Assembly (NCBI GenBank): GCA_963781785.1
Contig: CAWAHD010000002.1
Location: 744,001 to 808,000 of the forward strand
Direction of reading: 5' to 3'
Source of the DNA: CAWAHD01 sp963781785
GTDB lineage: Bacteria > Planctomycetota > Planctomycetia > Isosphaerales > Isosphaeraceae
DNA length: 64,000 bases
The notes beneath the pieces are model-generated. The model was given only the letters and a program-made list of their open reading frames with translations. It was not told the DNA's origin and searched no databases. This document shows positions 9,334-18,557 of this stretch, piece after piece. The translations under genes and the position numbers were made by a program. Within the stretch, counting starts at the first letter, position 1; each line of letters starts with the position of its first letter.

Positions 9334-10066
9334 TCCGTCTCGCGTTCTTGCTCGCCTGGCTGACAGCGGCGGTCGGTTTGCCGTCCGCTCGGAGAGAGAC
9401 CGAGGACGATCTTCCCCATCCGGCGCCGATTGTCCTGCGGCCAGCCGCGGCACCAGTTCCCGCTTTGAAATACCGGATCCTGCCCGAGCGCCACACGATC
9501 GTACCCGGCAACGCGGCGGTCTTTTATCACCGTGCGATTGAACTGATCTTCGAGAAGAGACTCCGGGCACAGGTCGCCAGGGATCGCAAGAATCACCCCG
9601 GACCGACGCGACGGCTGCCCAGGAATGGTCGATCGCTCCCCTCTACCAGCAGATCCGCGACGATGTGTTCAAGTGGTCGAATCTCCCTTGTTATCAGGTT
9701 CTCGACATCATCGAGGCCGCAGAACCGGGTGGCCGATCGCGCGCTCGGGACAGCCTCCTTCTCAAGCTTCTTACCATGCTAATTCCCTCAAAGGGCAATC
9801 TCCTACTCTCAACGACGATGGTCGGGCGACGCCTCGACGCAATGCAGTGCATCGAGGCCGTCAGACTGCACGCGGCGGTGACGGGCAGGCTCCCCGTGCG
9901 GTTGGACGAGATCGGCGAAGCTCCGGTGCCAGCCGACCCGGTCACCGGCAAACCATGTGAATACCGGATCGACGGTAGCCGTGCCTTCCTGTCCGGCCCG
10001 TATCCCCCCGGTGGTCCCAACATTCCGCAGTACACGATCCAATACGAGCTGACGCGGAGTCGCTGA
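9330..10066 (+). pseudogene. Exported hypothetical protein remnant with probable internal deletion
   Basis: The 5' part from ATG 9330 encodes a signal peptide (MIRLAFLLAWLTAAVGLPSA) and a conserved-looking segment ending VPGNAAVFYHRAIELI. The 3' part, in another frame from about 9598, begins QEWSIAPLYQQIRDDVFKW and ends with a pseudopilin-like segment (MQCIEAVRLHAAVTGRLPV, then DPVTGKPCEYRIDGS). From memory of similar planctomycete proteins of roughly 500 residues, the two parts are normally separated by about 200 or more residues. I infer an internal deletion plus frame change. The start overlaps the previous stop by 4 bp. Confidence 0.6.
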
Positions 10067-10137
10067 TCGGTCGCGTTGGCCCGTCGCCGGCTCCGTTCGC
10101 GGACATGATCGCACTGCGATTTTTTGCGAGGAACCCC

Positions 10138-10443
10138 ATGTCAACCTTCTGGGTTTTGTTGTTGATTCTGGTTATGGGCCAGGATACGGGTGCCCCGGCC
10201 GCCGATCCCGAAGTCAAAGGCATCGCGCCGTTGTTAGGCTCCGATGTCTTTTCCGTGGTCAGGGTCGACTTTGAGCGGTTGAACGCTCCGGATCTGGCAA
10301 CCCGCGTCTTCGGCAATCACCAATCGGGTATGATGGCCGATGCCAGGACGGCCACTGTGCGGCTGACCGAAGAGACCTGGAGGTCGCCCCCTTGCCGGCT
10401 TTCGAGAATCTCCTCAAACCCGACACGCAACGTGGATGGGTGA
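10138..10443 (+). pseudogene. Exported protein remnant, truncated
   Basis: ATG 10138 has GAGGAA 6 bases upstream and begins with a signal peptide (MSTFWVLLLILVMGQ). A plausible domain follows (LLGSDVFSVVRVDFERLNAP) up to about residue 75. After that the frame becomes unconvincing and stops at 10443; another frame continues the likely product (LPAFENLLKPDTQRGWVTL) to about 10560. It is the fourth gene of the decayed module. Family not recognised. Confidence 0.5.
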
Positions 10444-10587
10444 CTCTCTGCGCCGACGGAGGGGTCCGGACTCTGCGCCTGTCGATCGCGCCCGGAACCG
10501 TTCGCGCTGTTCACGTACAGCAGTGGCGAAGTCATCCGGCCGGACGATCTTTGAGGCACTGGTGCGGACAGTTTGAGATTGAGTCAG

Positions 10588-11453
10588 TCAGTCAGTCATC
10601 CTCCCTCGATCGGGTTCAATGTTGGTGGAAGCCGGCTCGTCCAGGTAGGTCTCGTCTTCAAGCCCCTTCAGATAGTCGAGAGCTTCGGCGATCGAATCAA
10701 CCGGCTGTCCGGGCACGCGGCCGGCCACGTCGAGATCACACAGAAGCGCCAGGTCCTCTGCGTGCTCGGAGGCGTCCAGCTCGCGCTTGAGCCGCGGCGA
10801 CAGCGATTGGTTACGGCCAGCGAGCAGATCGCTGTGATGCTCGATCAGCCAGAGGGTACGCTCGGTGACCGCGCCCCAAAGCGCCTCGACCCCCGCTGCC
10901 TCGTGGTTCTGGGGGTCGATCGCCTTGCCCACGTCATGTAACAAGGCCGCCAGCAGAAACTCCTCATCGTACGGACGGACCTCGCGCGCAGGTGAAACAC
11001 CTGAAGACTGTGGAACAGGGCATCACCCTCGGGATGGGTCTTGGGATTCTGCTTGATCGACTCCAGCGGCTCGAGGCGCATCTTGTAAATGGCGAATCGG
11101 TCGAGCTGTTCGGCGAGCGATCCGCCCATTCCGCCGGTCTCGGGCTCCGGCATCGGGTCGTCGGCCCCGGCGAGGCCGCTGGCGCTGCGATCGAGTACAA
11201 CGAGCTGTTCGCGGACCTCGGCGTCCGATGGCAGGTCTCCGGGACGAACCCGGTGTCCCAGCACGGCCGCCGCCTTCCGTTTGGCGACATAGAGCTCGCT
11301 CGCATCGGGTGCGTCCAGCCAGTTTGCCTGGGGCCTCTCTCCATCGGGAACGAGCGTCCGGTAAAGCCGTCGAGCAGCCTCGAGAGCAATCTGCCGACGT
11401 AACCGGCTCGACGCGGCCGCTACCTTATATCGCTTGCGAAACCTTTCGTGCAT
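10588..11453 (-). CDS. HD-domain phosphohydrolase, frameshifted
   Basis: Two frames together make one protein of about 285 residues. The N-terminal frame (from ATG 11453) holds a helical region and the first metal ligand region (FHSLQVFHL). The C-terminal frame holds the HD pair (LLHDVGKAIDP), NHEAAGVEAL and EHHSDLL, as in metal-dependent phosphohydrolases and the HD domain of tRNA nucleotidyltransferase-like proteins. The frame changes near 10980; restoring it reads roughly VFHLAREVRPYDEEFLLAALLHDVGK. The rest is well conserved, so an assembly indel is likely. Substrate unknown. Confidence 0.78.
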
Positions 11454-11532
11454 TGCATTTCCTGTTCATCGATCGACGAATCGAGCAGCCGGTCGCGCTC
11501 TTGGCGAACGGGCCTGGCTGACAGGTTGAGGA

Positions 11533-12132
11533 TCAAATATCGCCACAGACAACATCGGTCACCGTCAAGAGGACTCCCCGAATCACAAAGTCGGTCAGGA
11601 TTTGCGCCTCGCTGGTGGGATCGATCGCCCGCACGGCGTCCGCAACGATCGCCACCCGGCATTGCCGCTTCAAAAGGCCGTCGACGATGGCACGAACACA
11701 ATAGTCAGTCGCGACCCCGTATACGACAAAAACTGGCGAGCTTCGGTTATACCTCGCGATCAGGCCGCCGGAATCGTCACGATGGAAAACGTCGAGCTCG
11801 CGTTTCTCAAGTGTAAGATGTCGAGGCAGCTCCCCGGCCAGCCGGTCCTGCACGGTCAAGACGACCGATCGGGCGCATCGCGTTTCCGGCACGCGTTCCT
11901 GGCCGCTCGTGCCGGTCATGCAATGAAGAGGGAATCTCGTGAGCTCGATGTCGTCGGGCGTGTGGGCGCAGGCGGTTGCGAGGATCGGGATGTCACACGA
12001 AATAGCAAACCGGGTCAGGCGCCGGAGGTTTGGCCGGATATCCATCGATCCTTTCACGTAGAGACTCCCGGTCGGGTCCAGAAAATCGCACTGGGTGTCG
12101 ACGTCCACAAAGACCAGCGGACCTTCGAGCAT
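11533..12132 (-). CDS. Isochorismatase-like cysteine hydrolase
   Basis: 199 residues, typical for the isochorismatase/nicotinamidase fold. The catalytic triad is visible: Asp in FVDVDTQCDFL, Lys in TLEKRELDVFH, and the nucleophile Cys in VYGVATDYCVRAIVDGL. The cis-peptide region before the cysteine is also present. Nicotinamidase or a related amidase is possible because the first acidic motif and spacing fit, but substrate-defining residues are not clear enough to choose. The gene is complete; it lies 80 bp downstream of the HD gene's start region, with the same orientation. Confidence 0.88.
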   Translation of the reverse strand: MLEGPLVFVDVDTQCDFLDPTGSLYVKGSMDIRPNLRRLTRFAISCDIPILATACAHTPDDIELTRFPLHCMTGTSGQERVPETRCARSVVLTVQDRLAGELPRHLTLEKRELDVFHRDDSGGLIARYNRSSPVFVVYGVATDYCVRAIVDGLLKRQCRVAIVADAVRAIDPTSEAQILTDFVIRGVLLTVTDVVCGDI

Positions 12133-12291
12133 CGCTTACATCTCCTCCCGTCTGCGTGATCCCAGCCGATGGCCGGGGAAGGAGCAGCACGCTAAAAGAT
12201 AGCAGATTCCGGCCGGCAGCGTCTCACCGGGAGCCCGGAAGCCGCGTATAATCGTGGCGACGACCCAGCACAAACCAAGGAACTCTGATCC

Positions 12292-13266
12292 ATGCGCGTT
12301 CTGATCACGGGGGGGGCGGGCTTCATCGGGTCGCACCTCGCCGACGCCTACCTCGGGCGCGGCGACGAGGTGCTGGTTCTCGACGATCTCTCCACGGGAA
12401 GTATTGACAATATCCGTCACCTGCGGTCCAACCCGAGATTTCATTATACGATCGAAAGCGTGCACCATGCTCCCACCGTGGCCGAGCTCGTCGACCAGTG
12501 CGACGCGGTCTTTCATCTGGCGGCCGCCGTAGGAGTCCGGCTGATCGTCGAGAGCCCCGTGCGGACGATCGAGACGAATGTCCACGGCACCGAGGTCGTG
12601 CTGGCCCAGGCCAACAAGAAGAAGAGGAAGGTCCTGATCGCGTCGACCTCCGAGGTCTACGGACTGAGCACCCAGGTCCCGTTTCGCGAGGATGGAAACC
12701 TGGTGCTCGGACCCACCTCCAAGGGACGATGGAGCTACGCCTGCTCCAAAGCCATCGACGAGTTCCTGGCGCTGGCCTACTGGCGTGAGCGAAAGTTGCC
12801 CACGGTGATCGCCCGTCTGTTCAACACCGTCGGGCCGCGCCAGACCGGCCAGTACGGCATGGTCGTTCCCACCTTCGTCAAGCAAGCCCTGACGGGCCGC
12901 CCTATCACCATCCATGGCGACGGCTGCCAGTCGCGCTGCTTCACCGACGTGAGCGACGTGGTCGGGGCCTTGATCGCGCTCATGGAACATCCCGCCGCCG
13001 TGGGCGAAGTATTCAACATCGGCTCGAGCGAAGAAGTGTCCATCCGCGCTCTGGCCGAGCAAGTCCGCAGCCTGACCGGCTCCCACTCCGAGATCATCAA
13101 TGTCCCCTACGAACTGGCCTATGGCGAGGGCTTCGAAGACATGCCCCGCCGTGTCCCCGACATCACCAAGATCGCCACGCTGATCGGCTACCGCCCCAGC
13201 CGTTCACTCGCCCAGATCCTCCAGAACGTCATCGACTACTTCCGCGATTCGCCCTCGGGAGCCTGA
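12292..13266 (+). CDS. NAD-dependent sugar-nucleotide epimerase/dehydratase
   Basis: 324-residue extended SDR. The N-terminal Rossmann motif is GGAGFIGSH, with Asp at the end of strand 2 (VLDDLSTG) pointing to NAD. The catalytic motif is SYACSK (YxxxK) with upstream STSEVYG, and LFNTVGPRQ follows the active site. The overall pattern is closest to UDP-glucose 4-epimerase or UDP-glucuronate decarboxylase. It probably supplies a nucleotide sugar for surface polysaccharide. No glycosyltransferase is next to it, so the exact product is open. Confidence 0.9.
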   Translation: MRVLITGGAGFIGSHLADAYLGRGDEVLVLDDLSTGSIDNIRHLRSNPRFHYTIESVHHAPTVAELVDQCDAVFHLAAAVGVRLIVESPVRTIETNVHGTEVVLAQANKKKRKVLIASTSEVYGLSTQVPFREDGNLVLGPTSKGRWSYACSKAIDEFLALAYWRERKLPTVIARLFNTVGPRQTGQYGMVVPTFVKQALTGRPITIHGDGCQSRCFTDVSDVVGALIALMEHPAAVGEVFNIGSSEEVSIRALAEQVRSLTGSHSEIINVPYELAYGEGFEDMPRRVPDITKIATLIGYRPSRSLAQILQNVIDYFRDSPSGA

Positions 13267-13353
13267 TCGCCACGTGGAGAATGGGGCTCTACTGCCGGCC
13301 GTGACCGCGCGTCAGCGCCCCGAGCAAGGGCGGTGTTCAGCGACGAGCCGAGA

Positions 13354-15192
13354 TCATTTCGCAGCGAGCAGACGATTCACAATCGCCGGGATGTCCAGCA
13401 TATGAGAACCACCCACAACCGTGCCCTGCTGGTCGATGACGTACACAGTCGGTAGCGCATTCACGTGGTACGCCTTCATCGCGCCGGCCTCTACCCGTAC
13501 ATTGAGAACATTGTTCCACCCTTTCGTCTTTACATGTCTGATTACTGCATTTTCTTCGTCAAGGACGCTGCTCACGCCGATCAATATAACGCTGTCTTTC
13601 CATTCGGCATACTTCTCAGCATAGCTCTCCAGCTCCGCCATCCTCCCCTGGCATGGTCCGCACCCGATCGACCAGAATTCGAGAACAACGACCTTGCCCA
13701 CGTGATCTGCCAGTTGCTCGGGATCCTGTTTTCCCAGGAGCGTGAATCGAATGTTGGGTGCTTTGGTGCCGCTCTTCAAGAGCGCACCATCCCCCCATTG
13801 AGCTAATTCCTTCAACTCCCCGCGCACAAGACTGACAACGTAAGCCTCGGTCTCGTCGTTCTTGTCAGGGACGATCGTCAGGCGGACCGACGTGCCCGTC
13901 GGCCCTCGAATCAGGGAGACGACTTCTTCCATTTTCAAACCTTTAACTCGCACATCAGGCCCATTCTCCTGAGCCACGGCGATGATCCGATCGCCCGTGC
14001 GGATCGCATGACTCGATGCGGCCGCCGCATCAGGCAGCACGACATTCACCACGAAATCGTCTCCGTCTTTTCGGAGCGCGATGCCAACTCCTGCTATTTC
14101 GCGGGTCGAGCCCTCGATTGCCGTGGCCGAGAGCTTGTCGGGGGGGAGTTCGCGACCAGTCACATACTCGATCACGTTCTGGCCGACTTTCATGGCCCTC
14201 TTTACCGCGGGGTTCGGATTATCCAGGTCCCGCTCGGACAGGTTCCAGTAGCAGGACAAGTCCGCCGGGGAATAGATGACCGCGGTCCTGGAGCCGCGAT
14301 GAATTCCCCACAAGGGATGTACCTTGGGATCCAGCAGGTACCTGGCACGCCAGACCCGATGATCCTCGGGTAAAGGTCGAAGCTCATCCGCCTTGTCGGA
14401 GAACATCCCCGCGATCAGCTTCCGGAAGCCGCGGTCAAACTCGGCACTGCCGCAGCACGCTTCGGCGAAGATGCACCCGCCGCGCTCGACGTATGCTCGC
14501 AAAACCTTTCGTTCGGCCTCGGAAAGCTCCAGGTGTTTGTGCCCATTGATGAACAGGATCGGTGCCAGGAGCAGGTCCGGAACCAGCGCTGTCCGGGAGT
14601 CGACCACCTGCCAGGTCAGAAGGTTCTTCCAGTCCCGGGAGACGATGTCGACGAGGTTGCGCACGTCGTCGGGGTCGTTGTTCCAGTCGTTGTCGTGCCC
14701 GTGGCGCAGCTTGTTGATCAATACGGGCGCGCGTCCCTTGGCCAGGAACAAGAGCGCGAAGCTGGTCGCCAGCACCTTGTCTGACTCGAGCAGTTTCCCC
14801 TGCCAGAAGCCGCTCTCTTTGTCCTGCCGCTCGACCAGCTCGTCGACGCCTCGGCGATACCAGTCCTGCTGGCCGAAATACCGCACGCCGGCCAGCCGGC
14901 CGGCTCGCTCCAGGCCGTACAGATAATAGAGTTGCCATTGCTGGCCGGCACCGAAATTCTCGCTGATCGAGAAGTGCCTCGCCATCCAGTCGATCCCACG
15001 AGCGAGAGGGACGTGAATGCTCCCCTTGCCACAGTTCTCTACCGTGTTGCCTTCGAGAACCTCCTGGCTCTCGACCGGGCGCTGCCCGGAGATGATCAAG
15101 CTCGAGATGCCCGCACACGTCATGCTGGCTGTCGGATTCGGAGAACCAGGAGTATAGGCCCAGCCCCCGTCGGCCTTCTGGCCTTTCTCCCA
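13354..15192 (-). pseudogene. 3' half of IS-split gene: cyclase-like repeats, DUF4159, PDZ, thioredoxin
   Basis: Continuous frame reading, from the IS junction, SPWEKGQKADGGWAYTPG and further cyclase/prenyltransferase-type repeat segments. Next is a DUF4159-like domain (LLLAPILFINGHKH through IYSPADLSCYWN). A PDZ domain follows (GVGIALRKDGDD, then RTGDRIIAVAQENGP and VSLIRGPTGTSV). A TlpA/ResA-like thioredoxin domain closes it, with active site GCGPC and cis-proline in NALPTVYVID. In the intact product these would be about residues 530 to 1147. It has no start of its own: its first residues are IS and duplicated target sequence. Reading is in phase with the 5' half once IS and one target copy are removed. 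Confidence 0.85.
15179..15192. repeat. Left direct repeat flanking the ISAs1-type element
   Basis: TGGCCTTTCTCCCA, identical to 16451-16464. Longer than the roughly 8-10 bp I know for this IS family. Confidence 0.8.
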
Positions 15193-16450
15193 GGGCGATT
15201 GCGCCATGATGGGTAATCTGGCATGATTGGGCGAACGCATTGTCGCCGCTTGTTGCGAAGCAGCAGGGGTAGAGAAGCTTGCGCAAGTCCGGAATCCATG
15301 CCATGTCGAAACCCAAGTCCGTTCGGATTGCAGACCATTTTGCGGAGCTCACGGATCCGCGGCGTCGGGAGGTGGTATATCCGCTGATCAATGTGGTGGT
15401 CATTGCAGTTTGCGCGGTGATTTCTGGCGCGGATGATTTCGTCGCCATTGCCAGATTTGGGACAACCAAGCGAGAGTGGCTGGCACGATTTCTGGACTTG
15501 GAGAATGGTATCCCGTCGCACGATCGTTTCAATGCGATCTTCGCCGTCATCAAGCCGGCGGAGTTCGAGAAGTGTTTGCTGAGTTGGATCACGGCCTTGC
15601 ACGAAATCACCGATGGCCAGGTGATCGCCATTGACGGGAAAACGCTCCGCCGCAGCTTCGACTCGGCCAACAGTAAGGCGGCCATTCATATGGTGAGCGC
15701 TTGGGCGACCGCCAATCATATCAGCTTGGGACAGGTCGTCGTCGACGCCAAGAGCAACGAGATCACCGCCATTCCGAAACTGCTGGAAATGCTCGAATTG
15801 TCGGGCGCAATGGTCACTATCGACGCGATGGGTTGTCAGACCGAAATCGCGAAGCAAATCGTCGGCGCCGGCGCGGATTATTGCCTGGCCGTCAAGGATA
15901 ATCAACCGACATTGCATCAGGGTGATCATCGACTTCTTCGAGAAGCACGTGGAGGACGATTTCGCGGGCATCCGGATGCGTTACCACGTGACTGACGAGA
16001 AAGGGCACGGCCGGGAGGAGGCACGTTACTACCATGATCTGTCCCGTTCCCGAGGACTTGCCAGACCGTTCGCGTTGGACTGGTCTGAAGGCGATTGGAG
16101 TTGCCATCAACGAAACTCAGCGCAACGGAAAGAGGGTGGGTGAAAACCGCTATTACATTCTGAGCAAGTTTGTCGCGGCCCGTCGCTTCGCCGACGCGGT
16201 GCGCGGCCACTGGAGCATCGAGAACCGTCTGCATTGGCAACTCGATGTCACCTTTCAGGAAGACCAGTGCCGCATTCGCCAAGGTCACGCTGACGCGAAT
16301 TTCAGCATCCTCCGCCGCACCGCGCTGAGCCTACTGAAGAACGAGACCACACTGAAGGTCGGTATCAAGAACAAACGCCTCACCGCCGGCTGGGACGATA
16401 GTTATCTTGAAAAAGTGCTGATCGGCTCATGACTTAAGGTGCAATCGCCC
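15193..16450 (+). mobile_element. ISAs1-family insertion sequence, about 1.26 kb
   Basis: Terminal inverted repeats are GGGCGATTGCGCC at the left and GGGCGATTGCACC read inward from the right (12 of 13 match). A 14-bp direct repeat flanks both ends. Inside is a single transposase gene of the ISAs1 type, on the strand opposite to the host gene. IS plus one repeat is 1272 bp, a multiple of three, and excision would rejoin the host reading frame exactly (SYWEKGQKADGGWAY). Confidence 0.93.
15303..16432 (+). pseudogene. ISAs1-family transposase, two frameshifts
   Basis: Start at ATG 15303 (MSKPKSVRIADHFAELTDPR). The DDE-type core is clear: IDGKTLRRSFD (first Asp), TIDAMGCQTEIAKQI (second Asp), GADYCLAVKDNQPTL, then, in a second frame from about 15922, DFFEKHVEDDFAG, and, in a third from about 16035, YYILSKFVAARRF and RGHWSIENRLHWQLDVTFQE with the final Glu. 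Total about 375 residues, the family's usual size. All catalytic parts are present, so the shifts at about 15920 and 16035 may be sequencing errors and the element may be intact. Confidence 0.88.
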
Positions 16451-16464
16451 TGGCCTTTCTCCCA
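16451..16464. repeat. Right direct repeat flanking the ISAs1-type element
   Basis: TGGCCTTTCTCCCA, identical to 15179-15192. Confidence 0.8.
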
Positions 16465-18068
16465 GTAGCTGCGAGCCAGTTCCCAGACGGACGGATTGAC
16501 GGGAACGCCCGCCTCGCGGGCGGCTTGCAACCCCAGGAGCGCGTATTGCGTATTGGAGTTGTCGCCTGGCCGTGCGCGGTTCGAATCGCTATAGCTCCAG
16601 GAGCCGAGCCCGGATCGAGGTTCGCCGAACTTGATCTGGGCCCGATCCAGCCAATCGACGTTGTCTGCGATCCGCGCCCGGTCGCGGTCGGGGTCGACGG
16701 AGGCAAAGACCATGGTTTGCAGCGAGATTGCGTAGGTGCTGCTTAGAACGTTGGGAGGGAAGCTACGAAGGTAATCCGTCGCCTTTTCAATCGCAGGCGA
16801 GTCGGGCTTCTCGCCGGAGGCGAGCAAGGCGAGCGTGACCAGACTGGTGATGCCGGTTTTCGCGTTCTTATCGATATCCGCCCAGAAGCCGTCGGGATGT
16901 TGCTGGGCCTTGAGGAACCGCACGCCCTCGCGGATCACCCGCTCCACCTGCTCGCCAAACGCCGACAGACGACGAACAGGTGCCGCTGCCACCGGGTTTT
17001 GAATCGCGCCGCCGGGGATCGCCCCATTTCCAGCCGGATTCGCCGGTCGACCTTCCGGGACGGCGCGATCGGGCTTGGCGCTCTCGCACGACGGGGAATG
17101 GGAACGATCGCAGACTTCGCAATGCGTGATTGCGCCTGCCGGGGTTCCGGCTCGATCCCCTGAGCCCGCCCGCCGAAAGGACCGCCCAGGGTCAGCACGA
17201 CCAGCACGGCCAGAGCGACAGCCGCGCCGCTGGCGAGGCAGGCCAAAGCGGCGAGCTTGACCTTGACCAGCAGCATGGCGAATAGCTCCCTCTGCAAAAG
17301 CATGGCGATCGACGCGGAGACCGACCCCGCGGTCGCAGTCGCCCCGAGGCCCGATTGGACGGCCGCCCGCGTGGCGGCCACGGCCAAGGGCAGCGGCACC
17401 GGCAAAGGCGGCGGCGAGCCGTGCGTCTCGAGCGCCGTCGCCGCCAGCACAAGTGCCGGGGCCAGCCCGCGCCGCGCCAGGCGGCCCTCCAGCCGGCGGC
17501 GGGCCCGGACCAGCCGGCTCTTGACCGTCCCGACCGGCCACCGGAGGCGCTGCGCCGCATCTTCGTGAGAGAGACCCTCGAGGCCGCAGAGCACGATCGG
17601 CAGGCGCAGGTCGTCGCGCAGCCGGTCGATCTCCTCGTGGACGATCAAGCAGAGCTCGTCGCGCTCCAGCGGATCCTCGGCGATGACCGCAATCTCGCCC
17701 GCCTGGCGGCGCTCACGGTCGCTCTGGCGGTGGATCCCCGCCCGGGCCCGGAGCGCGACGCGACGCGCGACCCGATGGAGCCAGCCCGCCAGAGCGTCGG
17801 CATCACGGATCGACCGCGCCCGGCGGGCCAGAAGCAGAAACGTCACCTGGAACGCATCCTCGGCAAGCTGGCCGTCGGCCAGTAACCCGCGACAGATGCG
17901 CAGCACCATCGGCCCATGCCGCTCGACCAAAGTCGCGAACGCCGCCTCAGCCGCCTCCCCGCCGCGAGCGAACTGATCCAGCAAACCGCGATCCGGCACG
18001 GCACCAACCGCGCCGACGTCAAAGAGCGTTCGAATTTGCCTGGTAATCACCCTTTTCGTTTCGGCCAT
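16465..18068 (-). pseudogene. 5' half of IS-split gene: ECF sigma, membrane segment, cyclase-like repeats
   Basis: From ATG 18068: sigma region 2 (LVERHGPMVLRICRGLLADG, AEDAFQVTFLLLARRA, LAGWLHRVARRVALR) and region 4 (LRLPIVLCGLEGLSHEDAAQ, RWPVGTVKSRLVRARRRLEG). A hydrophobic segment (LAALACLASGAAVALAVLVV) follows near residue 280, then a Pro/Arg/Ala linker. The frame changes once between about 17160 and 17000. In the second frame cyclase/prenyltransferase-like repeats begin (FLKAQQHPDGFWADI, GITSLVTLALLASGE, LGSWSYSD, NTQYALLGLQAAREAG) and run into the IS. Joined with the 3' half, the protein would be about 1,147 residues. Confidence 0.83.
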
Positions 18069-18557
18069 GAGCTCGCTCGTTCATTTCCAGGGACGAATCT
18101 TTGCACCGCTCCTCTAACTATTGAGACACCGCCCTTGCCAAAAGGTCCCACTTTTTCAGCAACTGGGCCGAGATTCTGTACCGCAGGCATCCCGGGCTGC
18201 CTTTACGTGGCAGGCAGCCGCACCAGAACTCGACTCCAACCGGGGTTATACCACAATTGTCGTTGGCTCGCAAAAAAGCTCCGCCGCGGTCATCGAGTCG
18301 TCCCAGGCTGCGCGGCTCTCGCTCGCGTGCGTCTTGCGTGCTCGGGCCTGCACCGGCCACCCGCCGCCGGCCACCCTCGACCGCCTTGGGGCTTGCGTGA
18401 TGATCGCCGGGGTTTTACAACGAGACCATCCCGTGGTGGCGCATGCCAGGCGGAACAGGGGGGATTGATTCCGGAAATCGAGCCGGGCTCTTGAATGCGA
18501 GTGACGCGGAGTGTGCCCGGCGGTCACAGAGCACTTTGTGCCGAGAGAGGTAATCCG
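18069..18557. promoter_or_regulatory. Divergent intergenic region
   Basis: About 490 bases between two genes transcribed away from each other, the sigma fusion gene and the sugar operon, so promoters in both directions must lie here. No consensus boxes or operator palindromes are clear. The small frames inside have no family support. Confidence 0.45.

Noticed and set aside
12136..13086. A 316-codon minus-strand frame opposite the epimerase gene
   Set aside because: Mirror of the SDR gene, whose GGAGFIG and YxxxK motifs settle the coding strand.
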